A stretch of 64,000 bases of DNA from JAIUNP01 sp020161975 (GCA_036745275.1 DAIOGK010000005.1:1-64000), one strand, 5' to 3'. Shown: positions 35,267 through 46,592, counted from the first letter of the stretch. The notes: a model not told the origin generated them from the sequence alone. Made by a program: numbers and translations.

Positions 35267-35926
35267 TCACTTGTCCTGCACGGGGCCGCCGCGGACCAGC
35301 GCCATCATCACCTCGGCGCGCTGGCGCATCGACTGGGAGACCTCCGGATCAGCAAGAACGCTGTCGAAATACTTGGCGGCCTTGTCCATCTGTCCGGCCT
35401 TGAAGGCGGCAGTGCCCAGAATTTCACGCGCGCTGAGGCGCCAGGCCTGCCCGGCACCGGCCAGCGGTTCGAGCCGCTGCTGGAGCGCATCGAACGGCTG
35501 GCTGTCAACCAGCAGCGAGCCGGCGCGCACCTTGGCCAGATCACGCAATGTCTGGTCAATCGCCGCATCGGCGGCCAGCGCCTCATAGGCCTTCACAGCA
35601 CCGGGGCCATCGGTCTTTGCCTGCTCGGCAGCAAGGCGGAACTGCGCGAGGATGCGGTAACCGGCAGGCGCCGATTTTGCCAGTGCTTCCAGCGCGGCCT
35701 TACCCTCGGCCTCCTTGCCTTCGGCAACCAGCGCAAGCGCGGTCTCGAAGGCCTTGCCAGCCTCGGCCGCCTTCTGCGCTTCCATATACTGCCAACCACG
35801 CCAACCGCCCACGCCAAGCACAACCAGCAGCAGCACGCCGATGATCAGGTTGCCGTGTTTCTTGAGGGTCTGCGCAACCTTGTCGCGCTGGAATTCCTCA
35901 TCGACCTCGCGAAAAATATCCGACAT
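35267..35926 (-). CDS. YfgM-like tetratricopeptide membrane protein
   Basis: A 219-residue protein. A cytosolic N-terminal part with FREVDEEFQRDKVAQ is followed by a single membrane helix (about 29-47) and a periplasmic TPR-like helical repeat domain (about 48-219). This matches the YfgM/Tpr_21 (DUF2133) family, ancillary to the Sec translocon and periplasmic chaperones. It is directly upstream of der with adjoining stop and start codons. The exact role in Alphaproteobacteria is unproven. Confidence 0.87.
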   Translation of the reverse strand: MSDIFREVDEEFQRDKVAQTLKKHGNLIIGVLLLVVLGVGGWRGWQYMEAQKAAEAGKAFETALALVAEGKEAEGKAALEALAKSAPAGYRILAQFRLAAEQAKTDGPGAVKAYEALAADAAIDQTLRDLAKVRAGSLLVDSQPFDALQQRLEPLAGAGQAWRLSAREILGTAAFKAGQMDKAAKYFDSVLADPEVSQSMRQRAEVMMALVRGGPVQDK

Positions 35927-36136
35927 CTCGTCCGTCCGTCATCGCGCGGCAGTCGCGCGGTCCTGTAAATCAGGGGTTTCGGCTATCACAGCCGGGCCGG
36001 GAATGCGAGCGGAAGAGTGAGGCGACAAAAGGGCGGCTCACCAATCGCTGTGCGCGGCGAACCCTCCGTACTGCCCCCCGCCAGAGACGGGGAGCAGTTG
36101 CGGCAACAGATGAAACCGGGAAACCGGTCCCAGGTC

Positions 36137-38383
<2,247 letters not shown>

Positions 38384-38420
38384 TCATGTCACTCCGGCAG
38401 CAGACTAGATCAGCCGTCCG

Positions 38421-38445
38421 ATAATGAAAATTTGCATTTTCTTAT
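38421..38445. promoter_or_regulatory. candidate OxyR operator between katG and oxyR
   Basis: ATAA...TTAT ends enclose the perfect inverted repeat GAAAAT-TTGC-ATTTTC (38426-38441), in the AT-rich centre of the katG-oxyR intergenic region and 20 nt before the oxyR start. LysR-type regulators such as OxyR bind AT-rich dyads in such places; specific binding is inferred. Confidence 0.5.
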
Positions 38446-38465
38446 TGTGTCGATAGGTTTTGATT

Positions 38466-39431
38466 ATGAATGGTCTGACCCTCAAACATTTGCGTTATTT
38501 CGACGCCTTGGCTCGCCATGGCCAGTTCGGCCGCGCGGCGGAAGCATGCGCCATCTCTCAGCCCGCCCTGTCGGTGCAGATGAAAGAGCTGGAGGAACTG
38601 ATCGGCGCGCCGCTGATTGAACGCGGAGCGCGGCAGGTTCGCCTCACCGGTCTCGGCGAGGCGTTTGTCGAGCGCACGCGCGATATTCTGAGGGCGCTGG
38701 AGGAACTGGGGGATCTTGTCCGCGCCTCGTCCGGAACCTTGCTGGGCCGGCTCAGGATCGGCGTCATCCCCACGATCGCGCCCTATATCCTGCCGCGGGT
38801 GATCAAACAGTTGCAGGCGCGCTTTCCCGACCTCGACCTGCGCCCGCGCGAGGCAGTGACGCAGCGCCTGGTTGATGATCTTGCCGCCGGCACGCTGGAT
38901 GCCGCCATCCTTGCCCTGCCGATTTCCGATCCATCGCTGCATAAGCAGCCGCTGTTTACCGAGGAGTTCGTGCTGGTTCGCTCGTCCGAGGACAGCGGCA
39001 AACCGGTGCCGGACCCCGAGACACTCCGACAGATGCGCCTGCTGCTGCTGGAGGAAGGCCACTGCTTCCGCGATCAGGCGTTGACCTATTGCGACCTCAC
39101 CTCCTCGGCGCCGCGCGAATTGATGGAAGGCAGTTCGCTGACGACTCTGGTGCAGATGGTCGGCGCGGGAATCGGCGTCACGTTGCTGCCGGAAATGGCG
39201 GTTTCCATCGAGACCCGTTCGGCGCCGGTCGCGGTCGCCCGGCTCGCCGAACCCCGCCCTGCGCGCACCATCGGCCTTGTCTGGCGCCGGGCCAATCCGC
39301 TGACCGAACAGCTGATGCAGGTGGCCGATATCGTGCGCCAGGCCGGTACTGAAGCAGCCAGGGCATCGGAGCATGCACAGGACAGGATGCACTGTGATCT
39401 TGTGGACGCCGCCGGCTTTACCGCCGCCTAA
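38466..39431 (+). CDS. oxyR: peroxide-sensing LysR-type regulator OxyR
   Basis: A 321-residue transcription factor. The N-terminal winged helix (residues 4-62, with FGRAAEACAISQPALSVQMKELE) is followed by the regulatory domain carrying the redox pair C200 and C209 in GHCFRDQALTYC, the peroxide-sensing cysteines of OxyR. The ATG at 38466 gives the usual LysR N-terminus NGLTLKHLRYF; a TTG two codons upstream is less likely. It is divergent from katG, which it probably activates under oxidative stress. Confidence 0.96.
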   Translation: MNGLTLKHLRYFDALARHGQFGRAAEACAISQPALSVQMKELEELIGAPLIERGARQVRLTGLGEAFVERTRDILRALEELGDLVRASSGTLLGRLRIGVIPTIAPYILPRVIKQLQARFPDLDLRPREAVTQRLVDDLAAGTLDAAILALPISDPSLHKQPLFTEEFVLVRSSEDSGKPVPDPETLRQMRLLLLEEGHCFRDQALTYCDLTSSAPRELMEGSSLTTLVQMVGAGIGVTLLPEMAVSIETRSAPVAVARLAEPRPARTIGLVWRRANPLTEQLMQVADIVRQAGTEAARASEHAQDRMHCDLVDAAGFTAA

Positions 39432-39484
39432 CAGCCGTTTTCATAATGGCACTGGAAAACCTGAGTTGCGACCGCTTGCACCGC

Positions 39485-39515
39485 CTTGACGTTCCGCTGT
39501 GATCAAAGTTTAGAT
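39485..39515 (+). promoter_or_regulatory. candidate promoter and 5' hairpin of the dpp-like operon
   Basis: TTGACG (39486-39491) and TTAGAT (39510-39515), 18 nt apart, resemble -35 and -10 elements of the housekeeping sigma factor. Downstream, the leader holds the stem CCGGCG (39534-39539) / CGCCGG (39545-39550), whose loop GGAGG looks like a ribosome-binding site, shortly before the real GGAGG of the first gene. Confidence 0.45.
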
Positions 39516-39567
39516 GTGACCTTCCTGAGTTCGCCGGCGGGAGGCGCCGGTCTGTGGAGGCTATCTC

Positions 39568-41139
39568 ATGAAATTGCTCGCCCTTGCTGCGACGCTCGCC
39601 GCGTCGACCGCGCTCGCCGTGCCTGCCTATGCGCAGACTTTCAAGATGTCGCGAGGACAGGACGCCACCTCGCTTGATCCCCATGCCCAGAATTCTGGGC
39701 AGAATTTCAACCTGTTGCACCAGATGTATGAGACGCTGGTGCATCGCGACGAGCAGTCGAAGATCGTCCCGTCGCTTGCCACCTCCTGGACCATTACATC
39801 CGACCCCAAGGTATGGGAATTCAAGCTGCGTCCGGGCGTTAAGTTCCATGACGGCGCCGACTTCAACGCCGACGACGTGGTGTTCAGCCTGGAGCGCGCC
39901 ATGGGGCCGACTTCGGACATGCGCGGCCTTCTCACGTCCATCGACAAGGTGGAGAAGGTCGACGACCTGACCGTGCGCATCACCACCAAGGTGCCGAACC
40001 CACTGCTGGTCAACAACCTCACCAACCTGTTCATCATGGACAAGGGCTGGTCGGAGAAGAACAACGTTCTCAAGGCGCAGGACTTCAAGAACAAGGAAGA
40101 GAATTTCGCCGTCCGCAATGCCAACGGCACCGGCCCCTATGTGCTGGTGGTGCGTGAACCGGATGTGCGCACCACCATGAAGGCCAACCCGGCCTATTGG
40201 GGCAAGGGCCAGTTTCCGCTGAAGATCCAGGAGATCGAATATCGCCCGATCACCTCGGCACCGACGCGCGTCGCCGCGCTGCTCTCCGGCGAACTCGACT
40301 TCGTGCAGGACATGCCTGTGCAGGATATCAAGCGCGTGTCCGAAACGCAGGGTCTGCGCGTCAACACCGGCCTTGAAAACCGCTCGATCTTCCTCGGCCT
40401 CAACGCGGGCGACCCCGAACTCAAGTTCTCGGATGTGAAGGGCAAGAACCCCTTCGCCGACAAGCGCGTGCGCAAGGCAATGGAGATGGCGATCAACCGC
40501 GAGGCCATCAAGAAGGTGGTGATGGCGGACCAGTCGCTGCCGGCCGGCACGCTGGTGCCGCCCACCGTCCATGGCTACACCAAGGACCTCGACGCCATTC
40601 CGAAGTGGGATGTGAACGCCGCCAAGGCGCTGATGAAGGAAGCGGGTTACGAGAACGGTTTCGGCGTCACGCTGCATTGCCCGAACAACCGCTATGTCAA
40701 CGACGAGAAGATCTGCCAGGCGGTCGTCGGAATGCTCGGCCAGATCGGCATCAAGGTGAACCTCGCCGCGCGCCCGATGGCGCAGCATTCGCCGGAAATC
40801 CAGAAGAACGAGGTGGATTTCTACCTGCTCGGCTGGGGCGTGCCCACTTATGACGCCGAATATGTGCTGTCCTTCCTCTATCACTCCAAGACGGGCAGCC
40901 TGGGCGGCTGGAACGGCACCCGCATCGTCAACAAGGACATGGACGCCAAGATCGCCTCGCTGACCGCCGAGGTGAACGCGGCCAAGCGCGATGCGACCAT
41001 TGCCGAGGTGCTGAAATGGGCGAAGGATGAGGCAACCTACATCCCGATCCACAATCAGGCGCTCGCCTGGGGCATGAAGGGCACCTACAACATCCCCGTG
41101 CAGGACGAGAACGCCTTCTACGCCAAATACGTCAAGTAA
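39568..41139 (+). CDS. dppA: oligopeptide/dipeptide ABC importer, substrate-binding protein
   Basis: A 523-residue periplasmic SBP_bac_5 protein. Signal peptide 1-22 (ending VPAYA) is followed by the cluster C fold with DATSLDPHAQNSGQ, FKLRPGVKFHDGADFNADDVVFSLERA and NANGTGPYVL. It binds peptides or another solute for the permease encoded downstream. GGAGG precedes the start at 39568. A GC-rich hairpin follows the stop before the permease gene and should favour high expression of this subunit. The ligand cannot be told from the sequence. Confidence 0.92.
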   Translation: MKLLALAATLAASTALAVPAYAQTFKMSRGQDATSLDPHAQNSGQNFNLLHQMYETLVHRDEQSKIVPSLATSWTITSDPKVWEFKLRPGVKFHDGADFNADDVVFSLERAMGPTSDMRGLLTSIDKVEKVDDLTVRITTKVPNPLLVNNLTNLFIMDKGWSEKNNVLKAQDFKNKEENFAVRNANGTGPYVLVVREPDVRTTMKANPAYWGKGQFPLKIQEIEYRPITSAPTRVAALLSGELDFVQDMPVQDIKRVSETQGLRVNTGLENRSIFLGLNAGDPELKFSDVKGKNPFADKRVRKAMEMAINREAIKKVVMADQSLPAGTLVPPTVHGYTKDLDAIPKWDVNAAKALMKEAGYENGFGVTLHCPNNRYVNDEKICQAVVGMLGQIGIKVNLAARPMAQHSPEIQKNEVDFYLLGWGVPTYDAEYVLSFLYHSKTGSLGGWNGTRIVNKDMDAKIASLTAEVNAAKRDATIAEVLKWAKDEATYIPIHNQALAWGMKGTYNIPVQDENAFYAKYVK

Positions 41140-41147
41140 AGCGCTCC

Positions 41148-41179
41148 CCGCCCCGGCGTCACAGCGGATGCCGGGGCGG
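41148..41179 (+). promoter_or_regulatory. intercistronic hairpin between binding protein and permease genes
   Basis: A perfect 10-bp GC stem CCGCCCCGGC (41148-41157) / GCCGGGGCGG (41170-41179) with a 12-nt loop, 8 nt after the dppA stop and 22 nt before dppB. No T-run follows at once. Such hairpins protect the 3' end of the binding-protein message and lower expression of the following permease. Confidence 0.7.
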
Positions 41180-41201
41180 CACCAACAAAAAGCGGCAGGC
41201 C

Positions 41202-42185
41202 ATGCTCGCATTCCTCATCCGGCGCCTCTTTCAGGCCGCCATCGTCATGCTGACGGTGGCATTCATCTCCTTTTCGCTGTTCCGTTTCGTCGGCGATCCG
41301 ATCTCGACCATGGTCGGGCAGGATGCGACGCTGGATGATCGCGCGGCGATGGCGCGGCAGCTTGGCCTTGACCAACCGTTTCCAGTGCAGTTCGCCCGCT
41401 TCATCGGCAAGGCCGTGCAGGGCGAGTTCGGCATTTCCTATCGCGTCGGCCGGCCCGTGATGGACCTCATCCAGGAGCGCTTGCCTGCAACGTTGGAACT
41501 CGCGCTCTGCGCGGCGGTGTTCGCGCTCTCATTCGGCATCTTCTTCGGTGTCTATACGGCGCTGAAACGTGACAGCCTGTTGACGAAGGCGGTCATGACG
41601 ATCTCGCTGATCGGCGTGTCGCTGCCCACCTTCCTGATCGGTATCGGGCTGATCTACCTTTTCTCGGTGGAGCTGAAATGGTTGCCCAGCTTCGGGCGTG
41701 GCGAAACGGTGAAGATCGGCGGCTGGACCACCGGCTTTCTCACCGAAAGCGGGCTGAAATCGCTGATCCTGCCCACGATCACCCTCGGCATCTTCCAGAT
41801 GACGCTGATCATGCGGCTGGTGCGCTCGGAGATGATGGAGGTGTTGCGGACAGACTACATCAAGTTCGCCCGCGCGCGCGGGCTGGCCGACCGCTCCATT
41901 CATTTCGGCCATGCGCTGAAGAATACGCTCATTCCGGTCATCACCATCATGGGCATCAAGCTCGGCTCGCTCGTCGCCTTCGCCATCATTACCGAAACGG
42001 TGTTCCAGTGGCCGGGCGTGGGCTTCCTGTTCATCTCCTCCGTCCAGTCGGTCGATGTGCCGATGATGGCGAGTTACCTCATTCTCGTCGCGCTGTTCTT
42101 CGTCGTGGTGAACCTCGTGGTCGATCTTGCCTATTTCGCCGTTGATCCACGCCTCAGGATCAGCGCCACAGCGGCGCGGGGGTGA
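41202..42185 (+). CDS. dppB: oligopeptide-type ABC importer permease (DppB-like)
   Basis: A 327-residue inner-membrane subunit with six predicted helices. The N-terminus MLAFLIRRLFQAAIVML is typical of DppB/OppB, and the EAA loop with RLVRSEMMEVLRTDYIKFARARGL binds the ATPases. It forms the translocation pore with the DppC-like protein. It ends 3 nt before dppC. Confidence 0.94.
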   Translation: MLAFLIRRLFQAAIVMLTVAFISFSLFRFVGDPISTMVGQDATLDDRAAMARQLGLDQPFPVQFARFIGKAVQGEFGISYRVGRPVMDLIQERLPATLELALCAAVFALSFGIFFGVYTALKRDSLLTKAVMTISLIGVSLPTFLIGIGLIYLFSVELKWLPSFGRGETVKIGGWTTGFLTESGLKSLILPTITLGIFQMTLIMRLVRSEMMEVLRTDYIKFARARGLADRSIHFGHALKNTLIPVITIMGIKLGSLVAFAIITETVFQWPGVGFLFISSVQSVDVPMMASYLILVALFFVVVNLVVDLAYFAVDPRLRISATAARG

Positions 42186-42188
42186 GCC

Positions 42189-43139
42189 ATGACTGACAGC
42201 CCCCTGCCCCGCAAACCCGGCCTTGGCGAGCGATGGGCCGCCTTCTGGGATTCCGACATTGCCTGGTCGTTCCGCCATTCACCGCTGGCGATCATCGCCG
42301 CGCTCGTGGTGGCGATCATCTTTGTTGCGGCCATTTTCGGACCGTGGTTTGCGCCACAGAATCCGTTTGATCCCTCCAGCCTCAACCTGATGGACGGCAA
42401 GACGCCGCCGATGACACCCAACGCCTTCACCGGCACCCGCTTCCTTTTCGGGACTGACGATCAGGGTCGCGACGTGTTCTCGACGATCCTTTACGGCTCG
42501 CGCGTGTCGATTCTCGTTGGCTTTGCTGCCGTGGCGCTGGCGATGGGCATCGGCGTCACGCTTGGATTGATTGCCGGCTATCGCGGCGGCTGGGTCGAGA
42601 GTTTCATCATGCGCGTGGCGGATATCCAGCTGACGTTCCCTTCCATTCTGGTCGCCCTGATGATCTTCGGAATCTTCAAGGGCTTTTTCCCTGCCGGCAG
42701 CCAGAATGATCTGGCCGTGCCGGTGCTGATCATCGCCATCGGCCTGTCCGATTGGCCGCAATATGCCCGCACGGTACGCGGCGTCACCATGGTGGAGCGG
42801 AGCAAGGACTATGTCTCCGCCGCGCGGATCATCGGCCAGCATCCGGCCCGGATCATGGCGCGGCACGTACTGCCAAACGTGCTGGGCCCGGTGCTGGTGA
42901 TTGCCACCCTCGGCCTTGCGTTGGCGATCATCGCGGAGGCGACACTCTCCTATCTCGGGGTCGGCGTGCCGCCCACCCAGCCTTCGCTTGGCACGCTGAT
43001 CAAGATCGGGCAGGAATATGTCGCGTCCGGCGAATGGTGGATCCTCTTGTTTCCCTCGCTCACCCTGCTCGCACTCGCGCTCTCCGTGAACATTCTCGGC
43101 GACTGGCTGCGCGATGCGCTGAATCCGAGGCTGCGCTGA
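42189..43139 (+). CDS. dppC: oligopeptide-type ABC importer permease (DppC-like)
   Basis: A 316-residue second permease subunit with an N-terminal helix (about 36-58), the GTDDQGRDVFSTILYGSRVSI segment typical of DppC/OppC, and the EAA loop YVSAARIIGQHPARIMARHVLPN. Its stop shares one base with the ATG of the ATPase gene (TGATG), so translation is coupled. Confidence 0.94.
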   Translation: MTDSPLPRKPGLGERWAAFWDSDIAWSFRHSPLAIIAALVVAIIFVAAIFGPWFAPQNPFDPSSLNLMDGKTPPMTPNAFTGTRFLFGTDDQGRDVFSTILYGSRVSILVGFAAVALAMGIGVTLGLIAGYRGGWVESFIMRVADIQLTFPSILVALMIFGIFKGFFPAGSQNDLAVPVLIIAIGLSDWPQYARTVRGVTMVERSKDYVSAARIIGQHPARIMARHVLPNVLGPVLVIATLGLALAIIAEATLSYLGVGVPPTQPSLGTLIKIGQEYVASGEWWILLFPSLTLLALALSVNILGDWLRDALNPRLR

Positions 43140-44119
43140 TGAGCGAGGCGCTGCTGAAGGTTCAGGATCTCGTCGTCGAGTTTGAAACCCGGCGCGGGCC
43201 GCTCCGCGCGGTCGATCGCGTGTCGTTTGACCTCAAGCCTGGAGAAGTGCTGGGGCTGGTGGGCGAATCGGGCGCCGGAAAGTCGCTGACCGGTGCGGCC
43301 ATCATCGGCCTGCTCGAACCGCCGGGGCATATTGCCGGCGGCTCTGTTTCGCTGAAGGGCGAGCGGATCGACAATATCCCGCGCGAGGCGATGCGCAAGG
43401 TGCGCGGAAAGCGCATCGGCATGGTGTTTCAGGACCCGCTGACCTCGCTTAACCCGCTTTATACGGTTGGCGAGCAGTTGACCGAGACGATCCGCACCCA
43501 TCTGCCACTCAATCAGGCCGAGGCGCGCCAACGCGCCGTTGATCTCCTTGTCGAGGTCGGCATCCCTGCCGCCGAAAAGCGGCTTGAGTCCTATCCGCAC
43601 GAGTTTTCGGGCGGAATGCGGCAACGCGTCGTGATTGCCCTTGCGCTCGCCGCCGAACCGGAAGTGGTGATCGCCGACGAGCCGACGACCGCGCTCGATG
43701 TCTCGGTGCAGGCGCAGATCATCGCGGTGCTGAAACGCCTATGCGCGGAAAAGGGCACGGCGGTCATCCTCGTCACCCACGACATGGGCGTGATCGCGGA
43801 AACAGCGGATCGCGTCGCGGTGATGTATGCGGGGCGCATTGTCGAGATCGGCCCGGTGCGCGATGTCATCAAGACGCCGATCCACCCCTACACGCGCGGG
43901 CTGATGGGCTCCATCCCCGATCCCTCCGGCGAGGCGGAACGGCTGTTGCAGATCCCCGGCGCCATGCCGCGTCTCAACGCCATTCCGGCGGGCTGCGCCT
44001 TCAATCCGCGCTGCGCCTTTGCCGAAGACATCTGCCGCGCCGAGCGTCCGCAGATGCGGCGGATCGGCGCATCCGACGTTGCCTGCCATCTGGCCGAAAC
44101 CTTCGTGAGGCCGGCATGA
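43139..44119 (+). CDS. dppD: oligopeptide-type ABC importer ATPase (DppD-like)
   Basis: A 326-residue nucleotide-binding subunit. Walker A GESGAGKS (about 42-49), signature FSGGMRQR, Walker B VVIADEPTTALD and the His-loop VTHDMG are intact. The C-terminal oligopeptide-transporter domain contains CAFNPRCAFAEDIC, which often binds an iron-sulphur cluster or metal. Start and stop overlap the neighbours by 1 and 4 nt. Confidence 0.95.
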   Translation: MSEALLKVQDLVVEFETRRGPLRAVDRVSFDLKPGEVLGLVGESGAGKSLTGAAIIGLLEPPGHIAGGSVSLKGERIDNIPREAMRKVRGKRIGMVFQDPLTSLNPLYTVGEQLTETIRTHLPLNQAEARQRAVDLLVEVGIPAAEKRLESYPHEFSGGMRQRVVIALALAAEPEVVIADEPTTALDVSVQAQIIAVLKRLCAEKGTAVILVTHDMGVIAETADRVAVMYAGRIVEIGPVRDVIKTPIHPYTRGLMGSIPDPSGEAERLLQIPGAMPRLNAIPAGCAFNPRCAFAEDICRAERPQMRRIGASDVACHLAETFVRPA

Positions 44120-45105
44120 GCGCGCTTGTCACCGTCGAGAACCTGACGCGCGTCTTCGACGTGTCGAAGCCGTGGCTGAACCGCGTTATCGAGGGGCATC
44201 CGAAGCTGTTCCTCACCGCTGTCGATGATGTTTCCTTTTCCATTCCGAAGGGCAAGACTTTCGCGCTGGTCGGTGAATCTGGCTCCGGCAAGTCGACCAT
44301 CGCGAAAATGATCGTCGGCCTTGTCCGCCCCACCTCCGGGCGCATCGCCTTCGACGGCACGGACATGGCGGGCATCGGCACCGATGCCGCGAGCCGGCGC
44401 TTGCGCAGCCGCTTCCAGATGATCTTTCAGGACCCCTATGCCAGCCTCAATCCAAGAATGCGCGTGGGCGACATCATCGCCGAACCGCTCCGCACCTTCG
44501 GGCTGGAAACAGATCGCGCAGCGGTTTCGGCGCGCGTCAGCGAACTCCTCCGTCTCGTCAAGCTCGACCCGCGCGACAGCGTGAAATTCCCGCACGAGTT
44601 CTCCGGCGGCCAGCGCCAGCGCATTGCCATTGCCCGCGCGCTCGCCGGGCGCCCGGAGTTCATCGTCTGCGACGAGCCGACCAGCGCGCTCGATGTCTCT
44701 GTGCAGGCACAGATCCTCAACCTGATGCGCGACCTTCAGGAGGAGTTCGGCCTTACCTACCTGTTCATCTCGCATAATCTTGCCGTGGTCCGGCACATGG
44801 CGAGCGAGGTCGGCGTGCTCTATCTCGGACGGCTGGTCGAAACCGCCCCGACGCGCCAGCTTTTCGCGGCGCCTTCCCACCCTTACACGCGGATGCTGCT
44901 GGAATCGGTGCCCGACATCGGCATGACAGGCCGGGCGCGGATGCCGCCGAGCGGGGAAATCCCCAACCCGATCAACCCGCCCGCAGGCTGCCATTATCAC
45001 CCGCGCTGCCCGCTGGTGCGCGAGGAATGCCGCAGGCAGCGCCCGCCGGTGGTGACGGTGGGTGCCGACCGGGTGATGTGCTTTGCGGCGGGGGAGCCGA
45101 GGTAA
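44116..45105 (+). CDS. dppF: oligopeptide-type ABC importer ATPase (DppF-like)
   Basis: A 329-residue second ATPase. Walker A GESGSGKS, signature FSGGQRQR, Walker B FIVCDEPTSALD and His-loop FISHNLAV are present, with the C-terminal CHYHPRCPLVREEC cluster. The ATG overlaps the DppD-like stop by 4 nt (ATGA). It is the last gene of the operon; a hairpin separates it from the convergent quinone oxidoreductase gene. Confidence 0.95.
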   Translation: MSALVTVENLTRVFDVSKPWLNRVIEGHPKLFLTAVDDVSFSIPKGKTFALVGESGSGKSTIAKMIVGLVRPTSGRIAFDGTDMAGIGTDAASRRLRSRFQMIFQDPYASLNPRMRVGDIIAEPLRTFGLETDRAAVSARVSELLRLVKLDPRDSVKFPHEFSGGQRQRIAIARALAGRPEFIVCDEPTSALDVSVQAQILNLMRDLQEEFGLTYLFISHNLAVVRHMASEVGVLYLGRLVETAPTRQLFAAPSHPYTRMLLESVPDIGMTGRARMPPSGEIPNPINPPAGCHYHPRCPLVREECRRQRPPVVTVGADRVMCFAAGEPR

Positions 45106-45107
45106 CG

Positions 45108-45129
45108 CGGCAGGCCACGTCCCCTGCCG
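45108..45129. terminator. hairpin between convergent dppF-like and quinone oxidoreductase genes
   Basis: Perfect 7-bp inverted repeat CGGCAGG (45108-45114) / CCTGCCG (45123-45129) that fills the whole 24-nt space between two convergent stops. It can act for both strands. No long T-run follows, so termination strength is uncertain. Confidence 0.55.
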
Positions 45130-46131
45130 TTATGCCGTCAGCATGATCTTGCCAACATGGGCACTCGATTCCATCAGCGCATGCGCCTTGGCCGCCTCGC
45201 GCAAGGGGAAGGTCGCATAAATCTGCGGACGCAACGCGCCGGACGCGAACAACGGCCACACCTTCTCCTCCAACTGGCGGGCTATGGCGGCCTTCTGGGC
45301 CACGGTGCGCGGACGCAGCGTCGAACCGGTCAGCGTGAGGCGCCGCACCATGATCTTGCGCAGATCCACGGTGCCCATCGGCCCGCCGAGGGTAGCGATC
45401 ATCACGATCCGTCCATCCATCGCGGCGCAATCGATGTTGCGGGCGGCATAATCTCCGGCCACCATGTCAAGGATGACATCGACACCCTTTTTGCCGGTGA
45501 GCGTCCAGGCCTCCGCCGAAAAATCCTGCGTCCGGTAATTGATGCCGGCATCCGCGCCGAGCGCAAGGCAGGCGGCGACCTTCTCGTCGCTGCCCGCCGT
45601 GGCAATGACCCTGGCGCCAAACGCCTTTGCAAGCTGGATGGCCGTGGTGCCGATGCCGGAAGAACCGCCGTGCACGAGGAACCACTCGCCGGCCGCCAGC
45701 CCACCGCGCTCGAACACATTGGTCCAGACCGTGAAGTAATTTTCCGGCAGGCTCGCCGCCTCGATGATTTCAAGCCCCCTCGGAACCGGCAGGGCCAGCA
45801 ACTCATCCACGACGCAATATTCGGCATAGCCACCGCCCGGCACCAGCGCGGTCAGCCGATCGGCGATGTTCCAGCGCGTAACGCCCGGCCCGACCGCGAC
45901 CACCTCACCCGCAACCTCCAGCCCCGGAATGTCCGAAGCACCGGGCGGCGGCGGATAGCTGCCCTGCCGCTGGAATACATCGGGACGATTGACGCCCGCC
46001 GCGCGCACCCGCACGAGCACCTGCCCGGCGCCCGGCTGTGGCACGGGCCGAACCTCTGGAACCAGCGCTTCCGGTCCTCCCGGCTGGGGAATGCCAATGG
46101 CGGTCATCGTGGCAGGAAGGGTGCGATCCAT
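45130..46131 (-). CDS. NAD(P)H:quinone oxidoreductase, PIG3-like zinc-free MDR
   Basis: A 333-residue medium-chain reductase. The N-terminal GroES-like domain has VRVRAAGVNRPDVFQRQG with the substrate residues of PIG3/QOR, and the Rossmann domain has the NADPH motif GGSSGIGTTAIQLAKAFG. Zinc-binding cysteines are absent, as expected for this group. I chose the ATG at 46131, preceded by GGAGAATCCCGAA; starts at 46152 and 46107 are possible. It is divergent from the DUF1192 gene, a neighbour also found in relatives. Confidence 0.9.
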   Translation of the reverse strand: MDRTLPATMTAIGIPQPGGPEALVPEVRPVPQPGAGQVLVRVRAAGVNRPDVFQRQGSYPPPPGASDIPGLEVAGEVVAVGPGVTRWNIADRLTALVPGGGYAEYCVVDELLALPVPRGLEIIEAASLPENYFTVWTNVFERGGLAAGEWFLVHGGSSGIGTTAIQLAKAFGARVIATAGSDEKVAACLALGADAGINYRTQDFSAEAWTLTGKKGVDVILDMVAGDYAARNIDCAAMDGRIVMIATLGGPMGTVDLRKIMVRRLTLTGSTLRPRTVAQKAAIARQLEEKVWPLFASGALRPQIYATFPLREAAKAHALMESSAHVGKIMLTA

Positions 46132-46221
46132 TTCGGGATTCTCCGGTTGCATTTCAGGACTGGCACAGGGGAACAGCCCTGTCTAGGATGGGGACAATCA
46201 GGCCACCGGACCGGATCTGCC

Positions 46222-46410
46222 ATGCGTGATGACGAAGACCGCCCCCGTCCAAAACCCAGACACGACATCGGCCAGGATCTCTCCCTGCTGTCGGTGGCGG
46301 AGATCGACGAGCGCATTGCCCTGCTTTCCGAGGAGATCGCGCGGCTTGAGGCCGACCGCAGGCGCAAGGAAGCCTCGAAATCGGCAGCGGACGCTTTTTT
46401 CAAACTTTAG
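46222..46410 (+). CDS. DUF1192 small protein
   Basis: A 62-residue cytosolic protein whose second half (LSVAEIDERIALLSEEIARLEADRRRKEAS, given here as the core around residues 22-50) is a short coiled coil, matching DUF1192. The family is widespread in Hyphomicrobiales and of unknown function; it often lies near rcdA, as it does here. It is followed by a non-coding stretch with a terminator. Confidence 0.85.
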   Translation: MRDDEDRPRPKPRHDIGQDLSLLSVAEIDERIALLSEEIARLEADRRRKEASKSAADAFFKL

Positions 46411-46484
46411 CGCCTGTTTTCGCTCCGTGCCGGATCGGGACCGCTAAAATCCGGGGAATTTACGACCCGTTAATGCTTTCGGTT

Positions 46485-46560
46485 TAGGCTGTTTCTTGTC
46501 CAGTTTTCTGGATCGAGTGGCTCCTGTCGCTTGTTTGACGCCTCCCTGTTTATCACTTTC
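46485..46560 (+). ncRNA. possible small structured transcript upstream of rcdA
   Basis: No gene fits between DUF1192 and rcdA. The stretch contains a small hairpin TCCAG-TTTT-CTGGA (46499-46512) and runs into a strong intrinsic terminator (46561-46592). A short RNA of about 100 nt ending there is possible; alternatively the terminator simply ends the DUF1192 message. I cannot see a clear promoter. Confidence 0.25.
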
Positions 46561-46592
46561 AAAGGGCCGCCCTGTTGCGGCCCTCTTTTTTT
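46561..46592 (+). terminator. intrinsic terminator upstream of rcdA
   Basis: Perfect 7-bp GC stem GGGCCGC (46564-46570) / GCGGCCC (46577-46583) with a 6-nt loop, followed by TC and seven T. It faces rightward and ends the DUF1192 transcript or a small RNA. Confidence 0.88.

Noticed and set aside
36071..36097. Inverted repeat CTGCCCCCCG / CGGGGAGCAG downstream of katG as a terminator
   Set aside because: One mismatch and no T-run on the katG strand; too weak to list as a terminator.
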